From contig NZ_NISI01000013.1 of the NCBI RefSeq assembly GCF_002205845.1, positions 1 through 64,000 on the forward strand: DNA of 64,000 nucleotides, written 5' to 3'. This document shows positions 19,946-29,017 of the stretch, one piece after another; the stretch's first letter is position 1; every line of letters begins with the position of its first letter. This DNA comes from Roseateles puraquae. GTDB taxonomy: Bacteria > Pseudomonadota > Gammaproteobacteria > Burkholderiales > Burkholderiaceae_C. The position numbers and the translations under genes were made by a program. The notes below the pieces were generated by a model. It ran no database searches, was not told where the DNA came from, and was given only the letters and a program-made list of their open reading frames with translations.

Positions 19946-19964
19946 GCAAATGCAAATCATTCTT
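19946..19964 (+). promoter_or_regulatory. Fur box upstream of TonB receptor
   Basis: GCAAATGCAAATCATTCTT matches the 19-bp Fur consensus GATAATGATAATCATTATC at 13 positions, and the ATTCTTATTCGC that follows extends the repeat pattern. It lies about 40 bases before the receptor start, which fits iron repression of the receptor-PepSY pair. Confidence 0.75.
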
Positions 19965-20001
19965 ATTCGCAAGGTAAACTACGCGGCAATCCCTGAACAC
20001 C

Positions 20002-22200
20002 GTGCCGCTCATGCTGTTGACTGCCCTGGAAGCCTGCCGGCTTCCCGCCCTTGCCTCGCCTCGCTCGGCTCTTCGCCACCGCCCGACCGCGCTCGCCCTG
20101 GCTTGCGCGCTGCTCGCCCCGTCTGTCCACGCCCAGGCGAGTGCCGACGCGCCCGCCCCGCAGCAGCTCGAAGCCGTGCTCGTCACGGCCACCCGCGGCA
20201 GCAAGGCGCTGGACCGCATCCCGGGCGCGGTCGGCGTGATCTCGCGCGCCGACATCGAGACCCAGACGCTGGTCAGCGAAGACCCCAGCGCCCTGCTGGC
20301 CCAGCAGGTGCCCGGCTACGCGCCGTCGCGACAGAAGCTGAGCAACTTCGGCGAAGGCCTGCGCGGCCGCAACGCGCTGCTGCTGCTTGACGGCATCCCG
20401 CAGACCAACCCGCTGCGTTTCGGTGGGCGCGAGGGCTACTTCGCCGACCCGATGATCGTGGAGCGCATCGAGGTGGTCAGCGGCGCCTCGGCTGCCCAGG
20501 GCATGGGCGCGACCGGCGGCATCATCAACACCATCACCCGCCGCCCGACGAAAGCCGGCACGCAGCAGTCGGTCGAGGTCAAGCTCGGCACGCAGTTCAC
20601 AGGCGACAGCAGCAGCTGGAAGACCGGCTACCTGCTCCAGCACCGCAGCGAGGGCAGCGCCAGCAGCCAGCCCTGGGATGTGATCTTCTACGCCGGCACG
20701 CTGAGCCAGGACAGCGGCGTGGACGGCGCAGGACGGCCGCTGGCGACCGAATCGCTGCACCGCTCGGCCGACCTCTTCCTGAAGGCCGGCACCGAGTTCG
20801 GCGCCCAGCGGCTGCAGGTCATGCTCAACGGCTTCCATGCCGACGGCTTTGATGACCGGATCGACGTGCCCGGCAACCGCGCCACCCGACTTCCGACCAC
20901 GTCCACCGACGGCCGCCCAGCCTGGGACGCACCGCGCAACCGCGTGCGTTCGGCCAGCCTGGAGTGGACGCATGACGACCTGGCCGGCGGCCGGGCCAGC
21001 GTGCAGCTCTTCAAGCAGGACTTCAAGGCACGCTACAGCGGCGGCCTGATCAGCACCTTCCAGGACGCCAGCCTCGCACCGTTGGGCACGCTGGTCGACC
21101 AGAGCGAGGTGGTGGCTGACAAATGGGGCCTGCGCAGCAGCTGGGTGCGCCCCGACCTCGGCCTGCGCGGCCTGGAGCTGACAGCCGGCCTGGACCTGCT
21201 GGACGACACCTCCTCCCAGCGCCTGACACAGACCGGCCGCACCTGGGTGCCGCCGCTGCACTACCGCAGCCTCGCGCCCTTCGCCCAGCTGGAGTACGAA
21301 GCCGGCCCGCTGACGGTACGCGGCGGCCTGCGCGACGAACACACGCGGCTGCAAGTCGACACCTACCGCACCCTCGCCTTCTACGGCAACACCCAGGTCA
21401 CTGGCGGGGAGCGACGCGCCAACCAGCTGGTGAAGAGCCTGGGGGGTATCTGGCGCTTCGGGCGCAGCGGCTGGTCGGCGTTCGCGTCTTACAACGAAGG
21501 CTTCGGCCCGCCGGATGCTGGCCTCATCCTGCGCGCGGTGCGCACGGCCAACCAGTCGGTCAGCCAGCTCGTGGACCTGCAGCCCATCGTCGTGAAGAAC
21601 CACGAGATCGGCGCCAACTGGCGCGGCGGCAGCACGACACTGTCGATGTCGGTCTACCGCTCGCGCTCGGAACTGGGCAGTCAGATCGTGGTCTCCAACG
21701 GCATCGGCACCGTGCAGCGTGTGCCCATCGAGGTCGAGGGCGTCGAGCTGACCGCTGAGCATCGCTTCAATGCGGCCTTCAAGCTCAACGGCACCTATGC
21801 CCGCACGCTGGGCCGCACCGCCAGCGCCGCCGGTCAGCCCCTGGACCTGATGCTGGGCGCCCGCTCGCAGGGGCCCGACAAGCTGCTGCTGGGCGCGCAG
21901 TGGGCACCGAGCGGCGCCTGGAGCACCCAGCTCAACTTGTCGCACTACCGGCCGCGCCAGGCCAACCTGGGCCGGACGTCCGGCACCACCTCGCTGGCCG
22001 AGCGCTTCTCGGGCTACACCGTGCTCGACCTGGCCAGCCGCTGGCAGACCGACTGGGGCCAATGGGGCCTGGGCATCGAGAACCTGCTGGACCGCCGCTA
22101 CTTCACCTACTACGGCGAGGCCAACTACTCTGGCACGAATGACGACTTCTACGCCGGCCGCGGCCGCACCTGGACGCTGAGCTGGCGGCGCGACTTCTGA
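20002..22200 (+). CDS. TonB-dependent outer-membrane receptor, iron/siderophore type
   Basis: A 732-residue receptor with a signal peptide ending APSVHAQA, a plug domain (about 50-170, with QQLEAVLVTATRGSKALD, NALLLLDGIPQTNP and GGIINTITRR) and a 22-strand barrel ending in the aromatic residue of SWRRDF. It imports a ferric chelate across the outer membrane using TonB energy; the substrate cannot be told from sequence. The start is GTG 20002 or ATG 20011. A Fur box precedes it, and a PepSY-type membrane protein follows after two bases, a common iron-uptake pairing. Confidence 0.92.
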   Translation: MPLMLLTALEACRLPALASPRSALRHRPTALALACALLAPSVHAQASADAPAPQQLEAVLVTATRGSKALDRIPGAVGVISRADIETQTLVSEDPSALLAQQVPGYAPSRQKLSNFGEGLRGRNALLLLDGIPQTNPLRFGGREGYFADPMIVERIEVVSGASAAQGMGATGGIINTITRRPTKAGTQQSVEVKLGTQFTGDSSSWKTGYLLQHRSEGSASSQPWDVIFYAGTLSQDSGVDGAGRPLATESLHRSADLFLKAGTEFGAQRLQVMLNGFHADGFDDRIDVPGNRATRLPTTSTDGRPAWDAPRNRVRSASLEWTHDDLAGGRASVQLFKQDFKARYSGGLISTFQDASLAPLGTLVDQSEVVADKWGLRSSWVRPDLGLRGLELTAGLDLLDDTSSQRLTQTGRTWVPPLHYRSLAPFAQLEYEAGPLTVRGGLRDEHTRLQVDTYRTLAFYGNTQVTGGERRANQLVKSLGGIWRFGRSGWSAFASYNEGFGPPDAGLILRAVRTANQSVSQLVDLQPIVVKNHEIGANWRGGSTTLSMSVYRSRSELGSQIVVSNGIGTVQRVPIEVEGVELTAEHRFNAAFKLNGTYARTLGRTASAAGQPLDLMLGARSQGPDKLLLGAQWAPSGAWSTQLNLSHYRPRQANLGRTSGTTSLAERFSGYTVLDLASRWQTDWGQWGLGIENLLDRRYFTYYGEANYSGTNDDFYAGRGRTWTLSWRRDF

Positions 22201-22202
22201 CC

Positions 22203-23369
22203 ATGCGCAAGAGCCTCACGCTGCTGCATCGCTGGGTCGGGCTGCTGGCCGGCCTGGTGTTGGCGCTGCTGGGCCTGACCGGCAGCCTGATGGTGTGGCA
22301 GGCATCGTTGGATGCCACGCTCAACCCGGCCTGGTTCCGCGCGCCGGCCCAGGCCTGCCCGGCCACGGGCGAGCCGGTGGCACACACGCTGGCCCTGCTC
22401 GCCCAGCATGCCCCCGGCGCCCGTGCGCAGACGGTGGTGGCGCCGCGCGAGCCGGGCGCTGCCTACCAAGTGTGGGAGGCCCGGCAAGCCAAGACCGGCT
22501 GGCGCACCGAACACTTCATCGACCCCGACTGTGGCCGCTACCTCGGCTCGCGCGAGCGGGGGGCACTGCGCCTGGACGCGGCCCATGCGGTGCCCCTGAT
22601 CTATGAGCTGCACAGCCACTTGCTGGGCGGCGAGACCGGCCATGTCGTGGCCGGCGTCACGGCCCTGCTGTTCGCCGGCCTCACGCTGACCGGCCTGTGG
22701 CTCTCCTGGCCGCGCTCGGCCAGCCCGCGGCTGAAGGCCTGGGGCCAGGCCTTGCGCGTGCGCTGGCAGGGCCCGCCAGCTCGGCACTGGTACGAGTTGC
22801 ACCGGGCTGCGGGGCTGTGGCTGCTGCCGGTGGCGCTCGTGGTGTCGCTGACTGGCGCCGCGCTGGTCTTTCCGAACCCGACGCGGGACGGTGTGGCCAC
22901 CGTGCTGCCCCTGCAGCGTCTGGCCAAGCTGCCCAAGGCGGGCGAGACCGCGGGCTCCGCGGCCCCCTCGCTCGGGCCGGACGCCTGGGTGGCTGCGGCC
23001 CAGCACGAGTTCCCGACGGCACGCTGGTCGCGCCTGACGCTGGGCGGCAAGGGTCCGGTCGAGGTGCGACTGCTGCAGCCCGGCGAACTGCGCGAGAGCA
23101 CCGGCTACACCCGCGTGCGCCTGGACCGCCAGGGCCGCGTCCTGGAGCGCTATGACCCGTTGGCCGCCCCCGTCGGCAACCGGCTGGTCGACAGCTTTTT
23201 CCCACTGCACAGCGGCGAGGCACTGGGCCTGGCGGCGCGCCTGCTGTGGACGGTCTTTGGCCTGCTCCCCGCCACGCTGCTCGCCACCGGGGCCTGGCTG
23301 TGGTGGCGCCGCGGGCAGCGCCGCGCGGCTCAGGCCCGCTCGTCCTTGGGCGACTCCATCACGATGTAG
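22203..23369 (+). CDS. PepSY-associated transmembrane protein (PiuB-like)
   Basis: A 388-residue inner-membrane protein. The first helix (WVGLLAGLVLALLGLTGSLMVW) carries the LLHRWVGL motif typical of PepSY_TM proteins. Further helices lie near GHVVAGVTALLFAGLTLTGLWL, GLWLLPVALVVSLTGAAL and the C-terminal LLPATLLATGAWLWW. Such proteins accompany ferric-siderophore receptors and are thought to act as ferric reductases or in iron release. It is directly downstream of the receptor and presumably co-repressed by Fur. Its last 40 bases overlap the 3' end of the convergent lrp gene. Confidence 0.9.
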   Translation: MRKSLTLLHRWVGLLAGLVLALLGLTGSLMVWQASLDATLNPAWFRAPAQACPATGEPVAHTLALLAQHAPGARAQTVVAPREPGAAYQVWEARQAKTGWRTEHFIDPDCGRYLGSRERGALRLDAAHAVPLIYELHSHLLGGETGHVVAGVTALLFAGLTLTGLWLSWPRSASPRLKAWGQALRVRWQGPPARHWYELHRAAGLWLLPVALVVSLTGAALVFPNPTRDGVATVLPLQRLAKLPKAGETAGSAAPSLGPDAWVAAAQHEFPTARWSRLTLGGKGPVEVRLLQPGELRESTGYTRVRLDRQGRVLERYDPLAAPVGNRLVDSFFPLHSGEALGLAARLLWTVFGLLPATLLATGAWLWWRRGQRRAAQARSSLGDSITM

Positions 23370-23773
23370 CTGGTGATCATGCTGACCTGCGGCAGGCCGC
23401 CCAGCACGTCGGCATGGAAGCGCTTGTAGGCCGGCAGGTCGGCCACCTCCACGCGGATCAGGTACTCGAAGGCGCCCGTCACGTTGTGGCACTCGCGCAC
23501 GACCGGGCAGTCGCGCATCGCTTGCTCAAAGCCTCGCTGCTCGGCCAGCGTGTGGCGTGACAGCCCGATGGCCACATAGGCCACGAAGCCCTGGCCCAGG
23601 CGCGCCGGGTCCAGCACCGCGCGGTAGCCCTTGATGACGCCCAGCCGCTCCAACTCCTGCACCCGGCGCAGGCAGGCCGACGGGCTGAGGGCGATGCGCT
23701 GGGCCAGCTCGGCATTGGTCAGCCGGCCATCGGCCACCAGCTCACGCAAGATCTTCTCGTCAATGGCATCCAT
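23330..23773 (-). CDS. Lrp/AsnC family transcriptional regulator
   Basis: A 147-residue regulator with a winged HTH (LTNAELAQRIALSPSACLRRVQELE) and a RAM domain (ECHNVTGAFEYLIRVEVADL). It is divergent from a LysE-type exporter gene with 84 bases between starts. This is the classic arrangement in which the regulator senses an amino acid and induces its exporter. Its 3' end overlaps the convergent PepSY gene by 40 bases, which is real coding overlap because both C-termini are typical of their families. Confidence 0.93.
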   Translation of the reverse strand: MDAIDEKILRELVADGRLTNAELAQRIALSPSACLRRVQELERLGVIKGYRAVLDPARLGQGFVAYVAIGLSRHTLAEQRGFEQAMRDCPVVRECHNVTGAFEYLIRVEVADLPAYKRFHADVLGGLPQVSMITSYIVMESPKDERA

Positions 23774-23857
23774 GGCCGCAGATCATTGCACGGCAGGCGG
23801 CGTTCGCGCGCCAGAACGCAAGCCCATTCGACGCCCGCCTGCCTAGAGTGGCGGCCC

Positions 23858-24451
23858 ATGGACAGCCATTCCCTCGCCCTGCTTGCCGCGCTCGCCGGCT
23901 TCGCCTTCGTCACCTCCATCACACCCGGGCCGAACAACCTGATGCTGCTGGCCTCCGGCACGCACTTCGGCTGGCGGCGCAGCCTGCCGCATCTGCTGGG
24001 CATCAGCTCTGGCTTCGGCGTGATGCTGGCGCTGGTGGGCTTGGGCCTGGGCGAAGTGTTCCAGCACGCCCCGTGGCTGCACGAGGTGCTGAAGTGGGCC
24101 AGCCTGGCCTACCTGCTCTACCTCGCCTGGCGCGTCGCGACCGCTGCCCCGCCGCGGGACGATGGCCGCAGCGAGGGGCGGCCGATGGGCTTCATTGCGG
24201 CGGCACTGTTCCAGGCGGTCAACCCCAAGGCCTGGGCCATGGCGCTCACCGCCGTGACGGCCTACGGCAGCCTGGGCGTGTGGGTGATCACGGCGGTGTT
24301 CGTGGCCATCAACCTGCCCTGCTGCGGGTCCTGGGCGCTGCTGGGCGAGCAGATGCGCCGTTGGCTGCACCGGCCGCGCGCGCTGCAGGCCTTCAACTGG
24401 GGCGCCGCCGTGCTGATGGTGGCGTCGGTGCTGCCGCTGCTGCGCGGCTGA
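23858..24451 (+). CDS. LysE/RhtB family amino-acid exporter
   Basis: A 197-residue inner-membrane protein with about six helices. The family signature TSITPGPNNLMLLASG is at residues 20-35 and the conserved FQAVNPKAWAMALTA lies mid-protein. It exports an amino acid or homoserine-lactone-like compound. ATG 23858 was chosen since it gives the normal length and starts ten residues before the first helix. The neighbouring divergent lrp gene is the likely regulator. It ends one base before the stop codon of the convergent transglutaminase gene. Confidence 0.92.
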   Translation: MDSHSLALLAALAGFAFVTSITPGPNNLMLLASGTHFGWRRSLPHLLGISSGFGVMLALVGLGLGEVFQHAPWLHEVLKWASLAYLLYLAWRVATAAPPRDDGRSEGRPMGFIAAALFQAVNPKAWAMALTAVTAYGSLGVWVITAVFVAINLPCCGSWALLGEQMRRWLHRPRALQAFNWGAAVLMVASVLPLLRG

Positions 24452-25378
24452 TCAGGGCGCCACGGGCTCCACCGTCACGCCCACGCGCAGCGTGGCCACG
24501 CCGCCGCCACGCAGCACGCCGCGCAGCGGCGCCACGTCGGCATAGTCGCGGCCCCAGGCCAAGGTCACATGGTCGAGGCCGGCACAGACGTCATTGGTCG
24601 GGTCCAGCGCCAGCCAGCCCTGCTCGGGGCACCACAGCTCGGCCCAGGCATGCGAGGCGTCGGCACCCACGAGCTTGGGCTGCCCCGGCGGCGGGCGGGT
24701 CAACAGGTAGCCGCTGACGTAACGCGCGGCCAGGCCGAGCGAGCGGCAGGCGGCAATGAACACATGGGCGAAGTCCTGGCACACGCCACTGCGCTGGGCC
24801 AGGGCATCCGCCGCCCGCGTGGCCACGGTGGTGCTGTGCGGCAGGTAGCGCAGTTCGCCGTGGATCTGGTGCATCAGGCTCAGGCCGCCGGCGGCCAGCG
24901 TGCGGTCGGGCGTGAAGGCGCGGCGGGCGTAGGCGGCCAGCGCGTCGTCGGGCGCGGCGTACGTGGAGGCGAGCGCGAACTCGTCGGCCTCCTGCAGCGC
25001 GCGGCCGGCACGGTAGCGCAGGCTGGCCGCAACCGCCTCCCAGGCCGGCCCACGGGTGGGGTCGGCCGCCGGGCGTTCGGTCAGCGTGGCCTCGAAACGG
25101 CTGTCCACCACCAGCCGCTCGTGCACCCGCGCATGGCCGAAGCTCAGGTGGCGATTGCCCCAGGGGTCGCGGCGCAGATGGCGCATGAGCGTGCCCTCGT
25201 CCAGCTCCAGCCCCTCCACCCCCCAGCCGTCGGGCAGGGGGTCGATGTTCAGGCGCCAGCCCGTCACACGCTGCCACGGCGTATCTCGCGGCGCCAGACA
25301 GGCCGCGTGGTGGGCCCATTCCACCGACGCGTCGTAGGTGTACTCGGTGACGTGATGGACGTTCAACCGCACGCTCAT
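24452..25378 (-). CDS. Transglutaminase-like cysteine peptidase (BTLCP type)
   Basis: A 308-residue protein with a beta-rich N-terminal domain (RLNVHHVTEYTYDASVEWAH) and a transglutaminase-fold core. The catalytic triad is visible: Cys200 in RSGVCQDFAHVF, His243 in ASHAWAELW and Asp259 in LALDPTND. Relatives found beside circularly permuted ATP-grasp ligases are predicted to cleave or make isopeptide/amide bonds. ATG 25378 overlaps the stop of the preceding ATP-grasp/alpha-E gene as ATGA, so it is translationally coupled. A GTG at 25384 is also in frame. No signal peptide is seen. It is the last gene of the minus-strand cluster. Confidence 0.92.
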   Translation of the reverse strand: MSVRLNVHHVTEYTYDASVEWAHHAACLAPRDTPWQRVTGWRLNIDPLPDGWGVEGLELDEGTLMRHLRRDPWGNRHLSFGHARVHERLVVDSRFEATLTERPAADPTRGPAWEAVAASLRYRAGRALQEADEFALASTYAAPDDALAAYARRAFTPDRTLAAGGLSLMHQIHGELRYLPHSTTVATRAADALAQRSGVCQDFAHVFIAACRSLGLAARYVSGYLLTRPPPGQPKLVGADASHAWAELWCPEQGWLALDPTNDVCAGLDHVTLAWGRDYADVAPLRGVLRGGGVATLRVGVTVEPVAP

Positions 25379-28095
25379 TGCCACACCCGTTGCTCGGCCC
25401 CGATGACGTGGGCGAAATAGCGCTGGCTGATCAGGCTGGACAGCTCGGCGGCCTGCGCGGCAGCCTGGTGGAGATGATCGACCAGCACGGTGCCCGGCGC
25501 GGCGATGTCAGCCAGCGGCCAGGCCTCGGGCACGGGCAGCTGGGCGGCGATGTCGGCCGCCCACTCCGGGTCGTGCCGCGCGAGCTTGGCGAAGCGGTCG
25601 CGCAGCGTGCGCGCCACCCAGGCCAGCGAGCGCGGGTTGTCGGTGTCGTGCACCAGCAGATGCAGCAGCGGCGCGGCCTCGCGGCGCGCCTGGTACTGGG
25701 CGCGGTAGGTGATGGTGGAGTCGAACACGCCCAGCAGCAGGCTGAAGCCGTCCTCGGTCAGGGCCAGCGGATGGGCCTGGCCCCACGCCGGGTCGTCGCC
25801 CAGGCTTCCCCCCCGCGCTGCCGGGGCCGGCTCGGCACTGCGGCGCTCGAAGGTTTCGGCCAGCACTTCGGCATGGAAGGACAAGCGCTCCACCTGGCGG
25901 CCGATGGACAGCAGCCGCCAGCCGTCGTCACGGGTCATGCGGTCGGTCTGTGCGCCGGTGATGGCCGCCAGATGTGTGTCGGCCCGCGACAGCACATTGA
26001 GCACGTCGGCCACCGGGGTGCCCGGCCCCGGGCGGTCAAGCACCGCGCGCAGGTGCTGCTCGAACTGCGCGGCGGTTTCATGGATGAGCCGCCATGACTC
26101 CGGCGACAGCCGCTCGCGCAAGGCCTGGGCGCAGCCCTGCAATGCGCGCAGGTTCCAGCCCACGCTGGTCACGCCCGAGCCCGGCAGCAGGGCCGCCAGC
26201 AGCGCACGCACGAAGGCGCGCGGGTCTTCGGCCGCATCCGGCGCCTGTGGCCCGACCAGGCCGTGGCGGCGGGCCAGCGCATCCAGCAGCGGCATCATCC
26301 GCGCCGGCATCGCGCCGCGCTGCACCATGACGCTGGCTTCGATCACATGCCGCGCCAGCCGGGCGCTGTTCTCGGCGCGCTCGGTGTAGCGGCCGAGCCA
26401 GAAGAGGTTCTCGGCGGCGCGGCTCGTCACCGTCCAGTGCGACTGCGCCAGGTCCGCCGGCTGCAGCGGCTGGGGCAGCAGCGTGGTGGCATCGACATCG
26501 CCGTCGGTCATGACCCAGGTGTCGGCACTGAGCGAACCGCGCTGGATGGACAGCCATGCGTCGGCCAGCGGGTCGCGGCGCGGTGCGACGCGGGTGAGGC
26601 CGCCTGGCAGCACCTTCCAGCCGCCGTGGCCGTCGGTCAGCGCAAACACCAGCAGCACCGCCACCCGCGGCTCCAGGGCGCCGCGGGTCCAGACCGGCTG
26701 CTTGGTGGGCTTCACGCGGGCCTGCAGCGTGTAGGCCGTGGGGTCGGCATCGATGCGCTGCGCCAGCTCCCACAGGGCTTCGTCGCTCAGTTCAGCCGCC
26801 ACGATGGGGTTGAAGCTGCGCGTGGTGGTGCTGGCCGCGAACGTGGGCACCACGATGAACTCGGCCAGGCGCGGGCGCAGGTTGCGCCAGGCGCTTTCTT
26901 CACCGCACCACCAGCTCTGGATGGCCGGCAGCAGCAGCGGCTCGCCCAGCAGTTGCTCCGCCACACCCGGCCAGAAGGCGGCCAGGCCCGGGCTCTCCAG
27001 CCAGCCAGCGCCGGGTACGTTGGCGATGACCACCTCGCCCGCGCGCGCTGCCTGCAGCAGGCCCGGCACGCCGAGGATGGACTCCGGCCGCAGCTCCAGC
27101 GGGTCGAGCCAGGTGTCGTCCACGCGGCGCAGGATGACGTGCACCCGCTCCAGGCCCGCCAGGGTCTTGAGGTAGACCTTGTCGGCCCGCACGGTGAGGT
27201 CGGCGCCTTCGACGAGCGTGATGCCGAGATAACGCGCAAGAAAGGCCTGCTCGAAGTAGGTCTCGTTGCGGGGGCCGGGCGTGAGCAGCGCCACGCGGCT
27301 GCGCTCGCCGGCGGGCGAGAGCGTCATCAATGCCTGGATGAAGTCCCGGTAGCTCGCCGCCAGCCGCTGCACCTGCATCTGCCGGAACGCCTCCGGGAAC
27401 TGCTGCGCGATGATGAGCCGGTTCTCCAGCACATAGCCCAGCCCTGAGGCCGCCTGGGTGCGCTGGCCGACCACGCGCCACTGGCCGTCGGCACAGCGTG
27501 TGAGGTCGAAGGCCAGCACGTGCAGATGCACGCCGCCGGCAGGCTTGGCGGCATGCATGCCGCGCAGGTATTGCGGATGCGCCAGCACGAGGGATGCGGG
27601 CAGCAGGCCGCGCTGCAGCAGGCTGCGTTCGCCGTAGATGTCGGCCATGACGGCCTCCAGCAGGCGCGCCCGCTGGGTGATGCCGGCTTCGATCTGGGCC
27701 CACTCCTGCGGCTCGATGAGCATCGGCAGCAGCTCCAGCGGCCAGTGGCGCGCCAGCGGCAGGCTGCTCTCGGCTTCCTGGCCGGGCAGCGGCGGGCCGT
27801 CGCTGTGCACGTTGTAGCTCGCGCCGTCTTCCAGCACGCGGCGCTGCACGCGCAGGGCCTTGGCACTGAGCTCCTGCCAGCCGGCCGCACCGCCTGCGGC
27901 GAAGAAGCGGCGCCAGCGCTCGGCCAGCCCCGCCTGCGGCTCGCCGGCCTGGTTCACATGACCCGTCAGTTCGTAGAAGTGCCCATCACGGCTGCGCAGC
28001 GCGGCGGCCAGCGCGAGCGCCAGCGGGTCGGGCGCCTGCGATTCCTCGGGCTCGTCGGGCAGCAGGCTCCATTGACTGGGGGTGGGCTCGGTCAT
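25375..28095 (-). CDS. Circularly permuted ATP-grasp ligase fused to an alpha-E domain
   Basis: 906 residues. Residues about 80-480 form a circularly permuted ATP-grasp (DUF404/DUF407-type) domain, with VLEDGASYNVHSDGPP, ALLTPGPRNETYFEQAFLARYLGI, VHVILRRVDDTWLDPLELR and GGLTRVAPRRDP. Residues about 550-900 form an alpha-E (DUF403-type) helical domain, with SRAAENLFWLGRYTERAENSARLARHV. Members are predicted amide/peptide-bond ligases whose substrate is unknown. In the second locus (33742-36157) the same two modules are separate genes. Coupled by ATGA to the transglutaminase gene. The clear homology of all segments argues that the fusion is genuine. Confidence 0.93.
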   Translation of the reverse strand: MTEPTPSQWSLLPDEPEESQAPDPLALALAAALRSRDGHFYELTGHVNQAGEPQAGLAERWRRFFAAGGAAGWQELSAKALRVQRRVLEDGASYNVHSDGPPLPGQEAESSLPLARHWPLELLPMLIEPQEWAQIEAGITQRARLLEAVMADIYGERSLLQRGLLPASLVLAHPQYLRGMHAAKPAGGVHLHVLAFDLTRCADGQWRVVGQRTQAASGLGYVLENRLIIAQQFPEAFRQMQVQRLAASYRDFIQALMTLSPAGERSRVALLTPGPRNETYFEQAFLARYLGITLVEGADLTVRADKVYLKTLAGLERVHVILRRVDDTWLDPLELRPESILGVPGLLQAARAGEVVIANVPGAGWLESPGLAAFWPGVAEQLLGEPLLLPAIQSWWCGEESAWRNLRPRLAEFIVVPTFAASTTTRSFNPIVAAELSDEALWELAQRIDADPTAYTLQARVKPTKQPVWTRGALEPRVAVLLVFALTDGHGGWKVLPGGLTRVAPRRDPLADAWLSIQRGSLSADTWVMTDGDVDATTLLPQPLQPADLAQSHWTVTSRAAENLFWLGRYTERAENSARLARHVIEASVMVQRGAMPARMMPLLDALARRHGLVGPQAPDAAEDPRAFVRALLAALLPGSGVTSVGWNLRALQGCAQALRERLSPESWRLIHETAAQFEQHLRAVLDRPGPGTPVADVLNVLSRADTHLAAITGAQTDRMTRDDGWRLLSIGRQVERLSFHAEVLAETFERRSAEPAPAARGGSLGDDPAWGQAHPLALTEDGFSLLLGVFDSTITYRAQYQARREAAPLLHLLVHDTDNPRSLAWVARTLRDRFAKLARHDPEWAADIAAQLPVPEAWPLADIAAPGTVLVDHLHQAAAQAAELSSLISQRYFAHVIGAEQRVWQ

Positions 28096-28162
28096 GGAGG
28101 CTGGCGGTGCGGGCGATGCAGGCAGAAGGTGGAAGGGGCGGATTGTCGATGAACCGATGCCT

Positions 28163-29008
28163 TCAGGCGCTCAGGAAGCCCCGCAGTACTCGCTCCGCCG
28201 CCTCAGGGTCGTCGCGCCACGCGCCGTGGCCCACGCGGGCGAAACGCTCGAAACGCACCCACTGTGCCGGAAGCGCCGCAACGATCTCCTCGGCGTCCTC
28301 CGGCGGCGTGACCGGGTCCTCCTCGCCGGCCATCACCAGCACCGGGCATTGCACGGCGGCCAGCCCGGGGCGCAGATCCATGCCGGGCAGTTCGGTGGCG
28401 GTGTGCTCGAAGAGGATGTCCGGCCGCGGCAGCATCCAGCCGCCGGCATCGGGGTTCTTGGGCTGGGTGTTGTAGAGGTGGCGGCAATGCACCTCGTAGG
28501 CCGCCCAGGTCTCGGGCCCGGGGCGCTCCCAGAAGTCCCGCGTGGCCGCTGCCGCCTCAGGGCCGCCCAACCGAGCGAAGTGATGGATCTTGCGGGCCAG
28601 GCCGAAGTGATGCGAGGTGCTGCTTAGGATGACCTTGGCCGGGTGTGCCGGGTGCCGGGCCAGATAGCGCTGCGCCACGAAGCCGCCGAAGCTCTGGCCC
28701 AGCACGATGGGCTTGGCGATGCCCAGCACGTCGCAGAGCCGCACGACATCGTCGGCCAGCGTGTCGAGCCGGCATTCGCCCAGCGGCCGCGGGCTGCTGC
28801 GGCCATGGCCGCGCTGGTCGAAGTAGACGACCTGGCAGAGGTCGGTGAAGCGGCTGAAGAACGGCCGGAAGGCGGTGTGGTCGAAGCCGGGGCCACCGTG
28901 GATGAGGACGAGCGTGGGCTTCTCGCGCAGCAGCTTGCCGTCGGGCACATGGCCGAGGCCTTCGATGTCGACGAAGAGGCGGACGCCGGGTTGGATTTCA
29001 ATGTGCAT
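28163..29008 (-). CDS. Alpha/beta hydrolase, proline iminopeptidase-like (S33)
   Basis: A 281-residue cytoplasmic hydrolase. The oxyanion motif HGGPG is at residues 37-41, the nucleophile Ser106 in GQSFGG, the acid Asp231 in GEEDPVTPP and His261 in RVGHGAW, a complete triad with a lid domain in between (about 130-205). Proline iminopeptidases remove N-terminal residues from small peptides. Its position between the toxin-antitoxin pair and the ATP-grasp/alpha-E gene, all on the minus strand with short gaps, makes a role in trimming a peptide product conceivable but unproven. Nine bases separate it from the toxin stop codon. Confidence 0.9.
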   Translation of the reverse strand: MHIEIQPGVRLFVDIEGLGHVPDGKLLREKPTLVLIHGGPGFDHTAFRPFFSRFTDLCQVVYFDQRGHGRSSPRPLGECRLDTLADDVVRLCDVLGIAKPIVLGQSFGGFVAQRYLARHPAHPAKVILSSTSHHFGLARKIHHFARLGGPEAAAATRDFWERPGPETWAAYEVHCRHLYNTQPKNPDAGGWMLPRPDILFEHTATELPGMDLRPGLAAVQCPVLVMAGEEDPVTPPEDAEEIVAALPAQWVRFERFARVGHGAWRDDPEAAERVLRGFLSA

Positions 29009-29017
29009 GATGGGATG

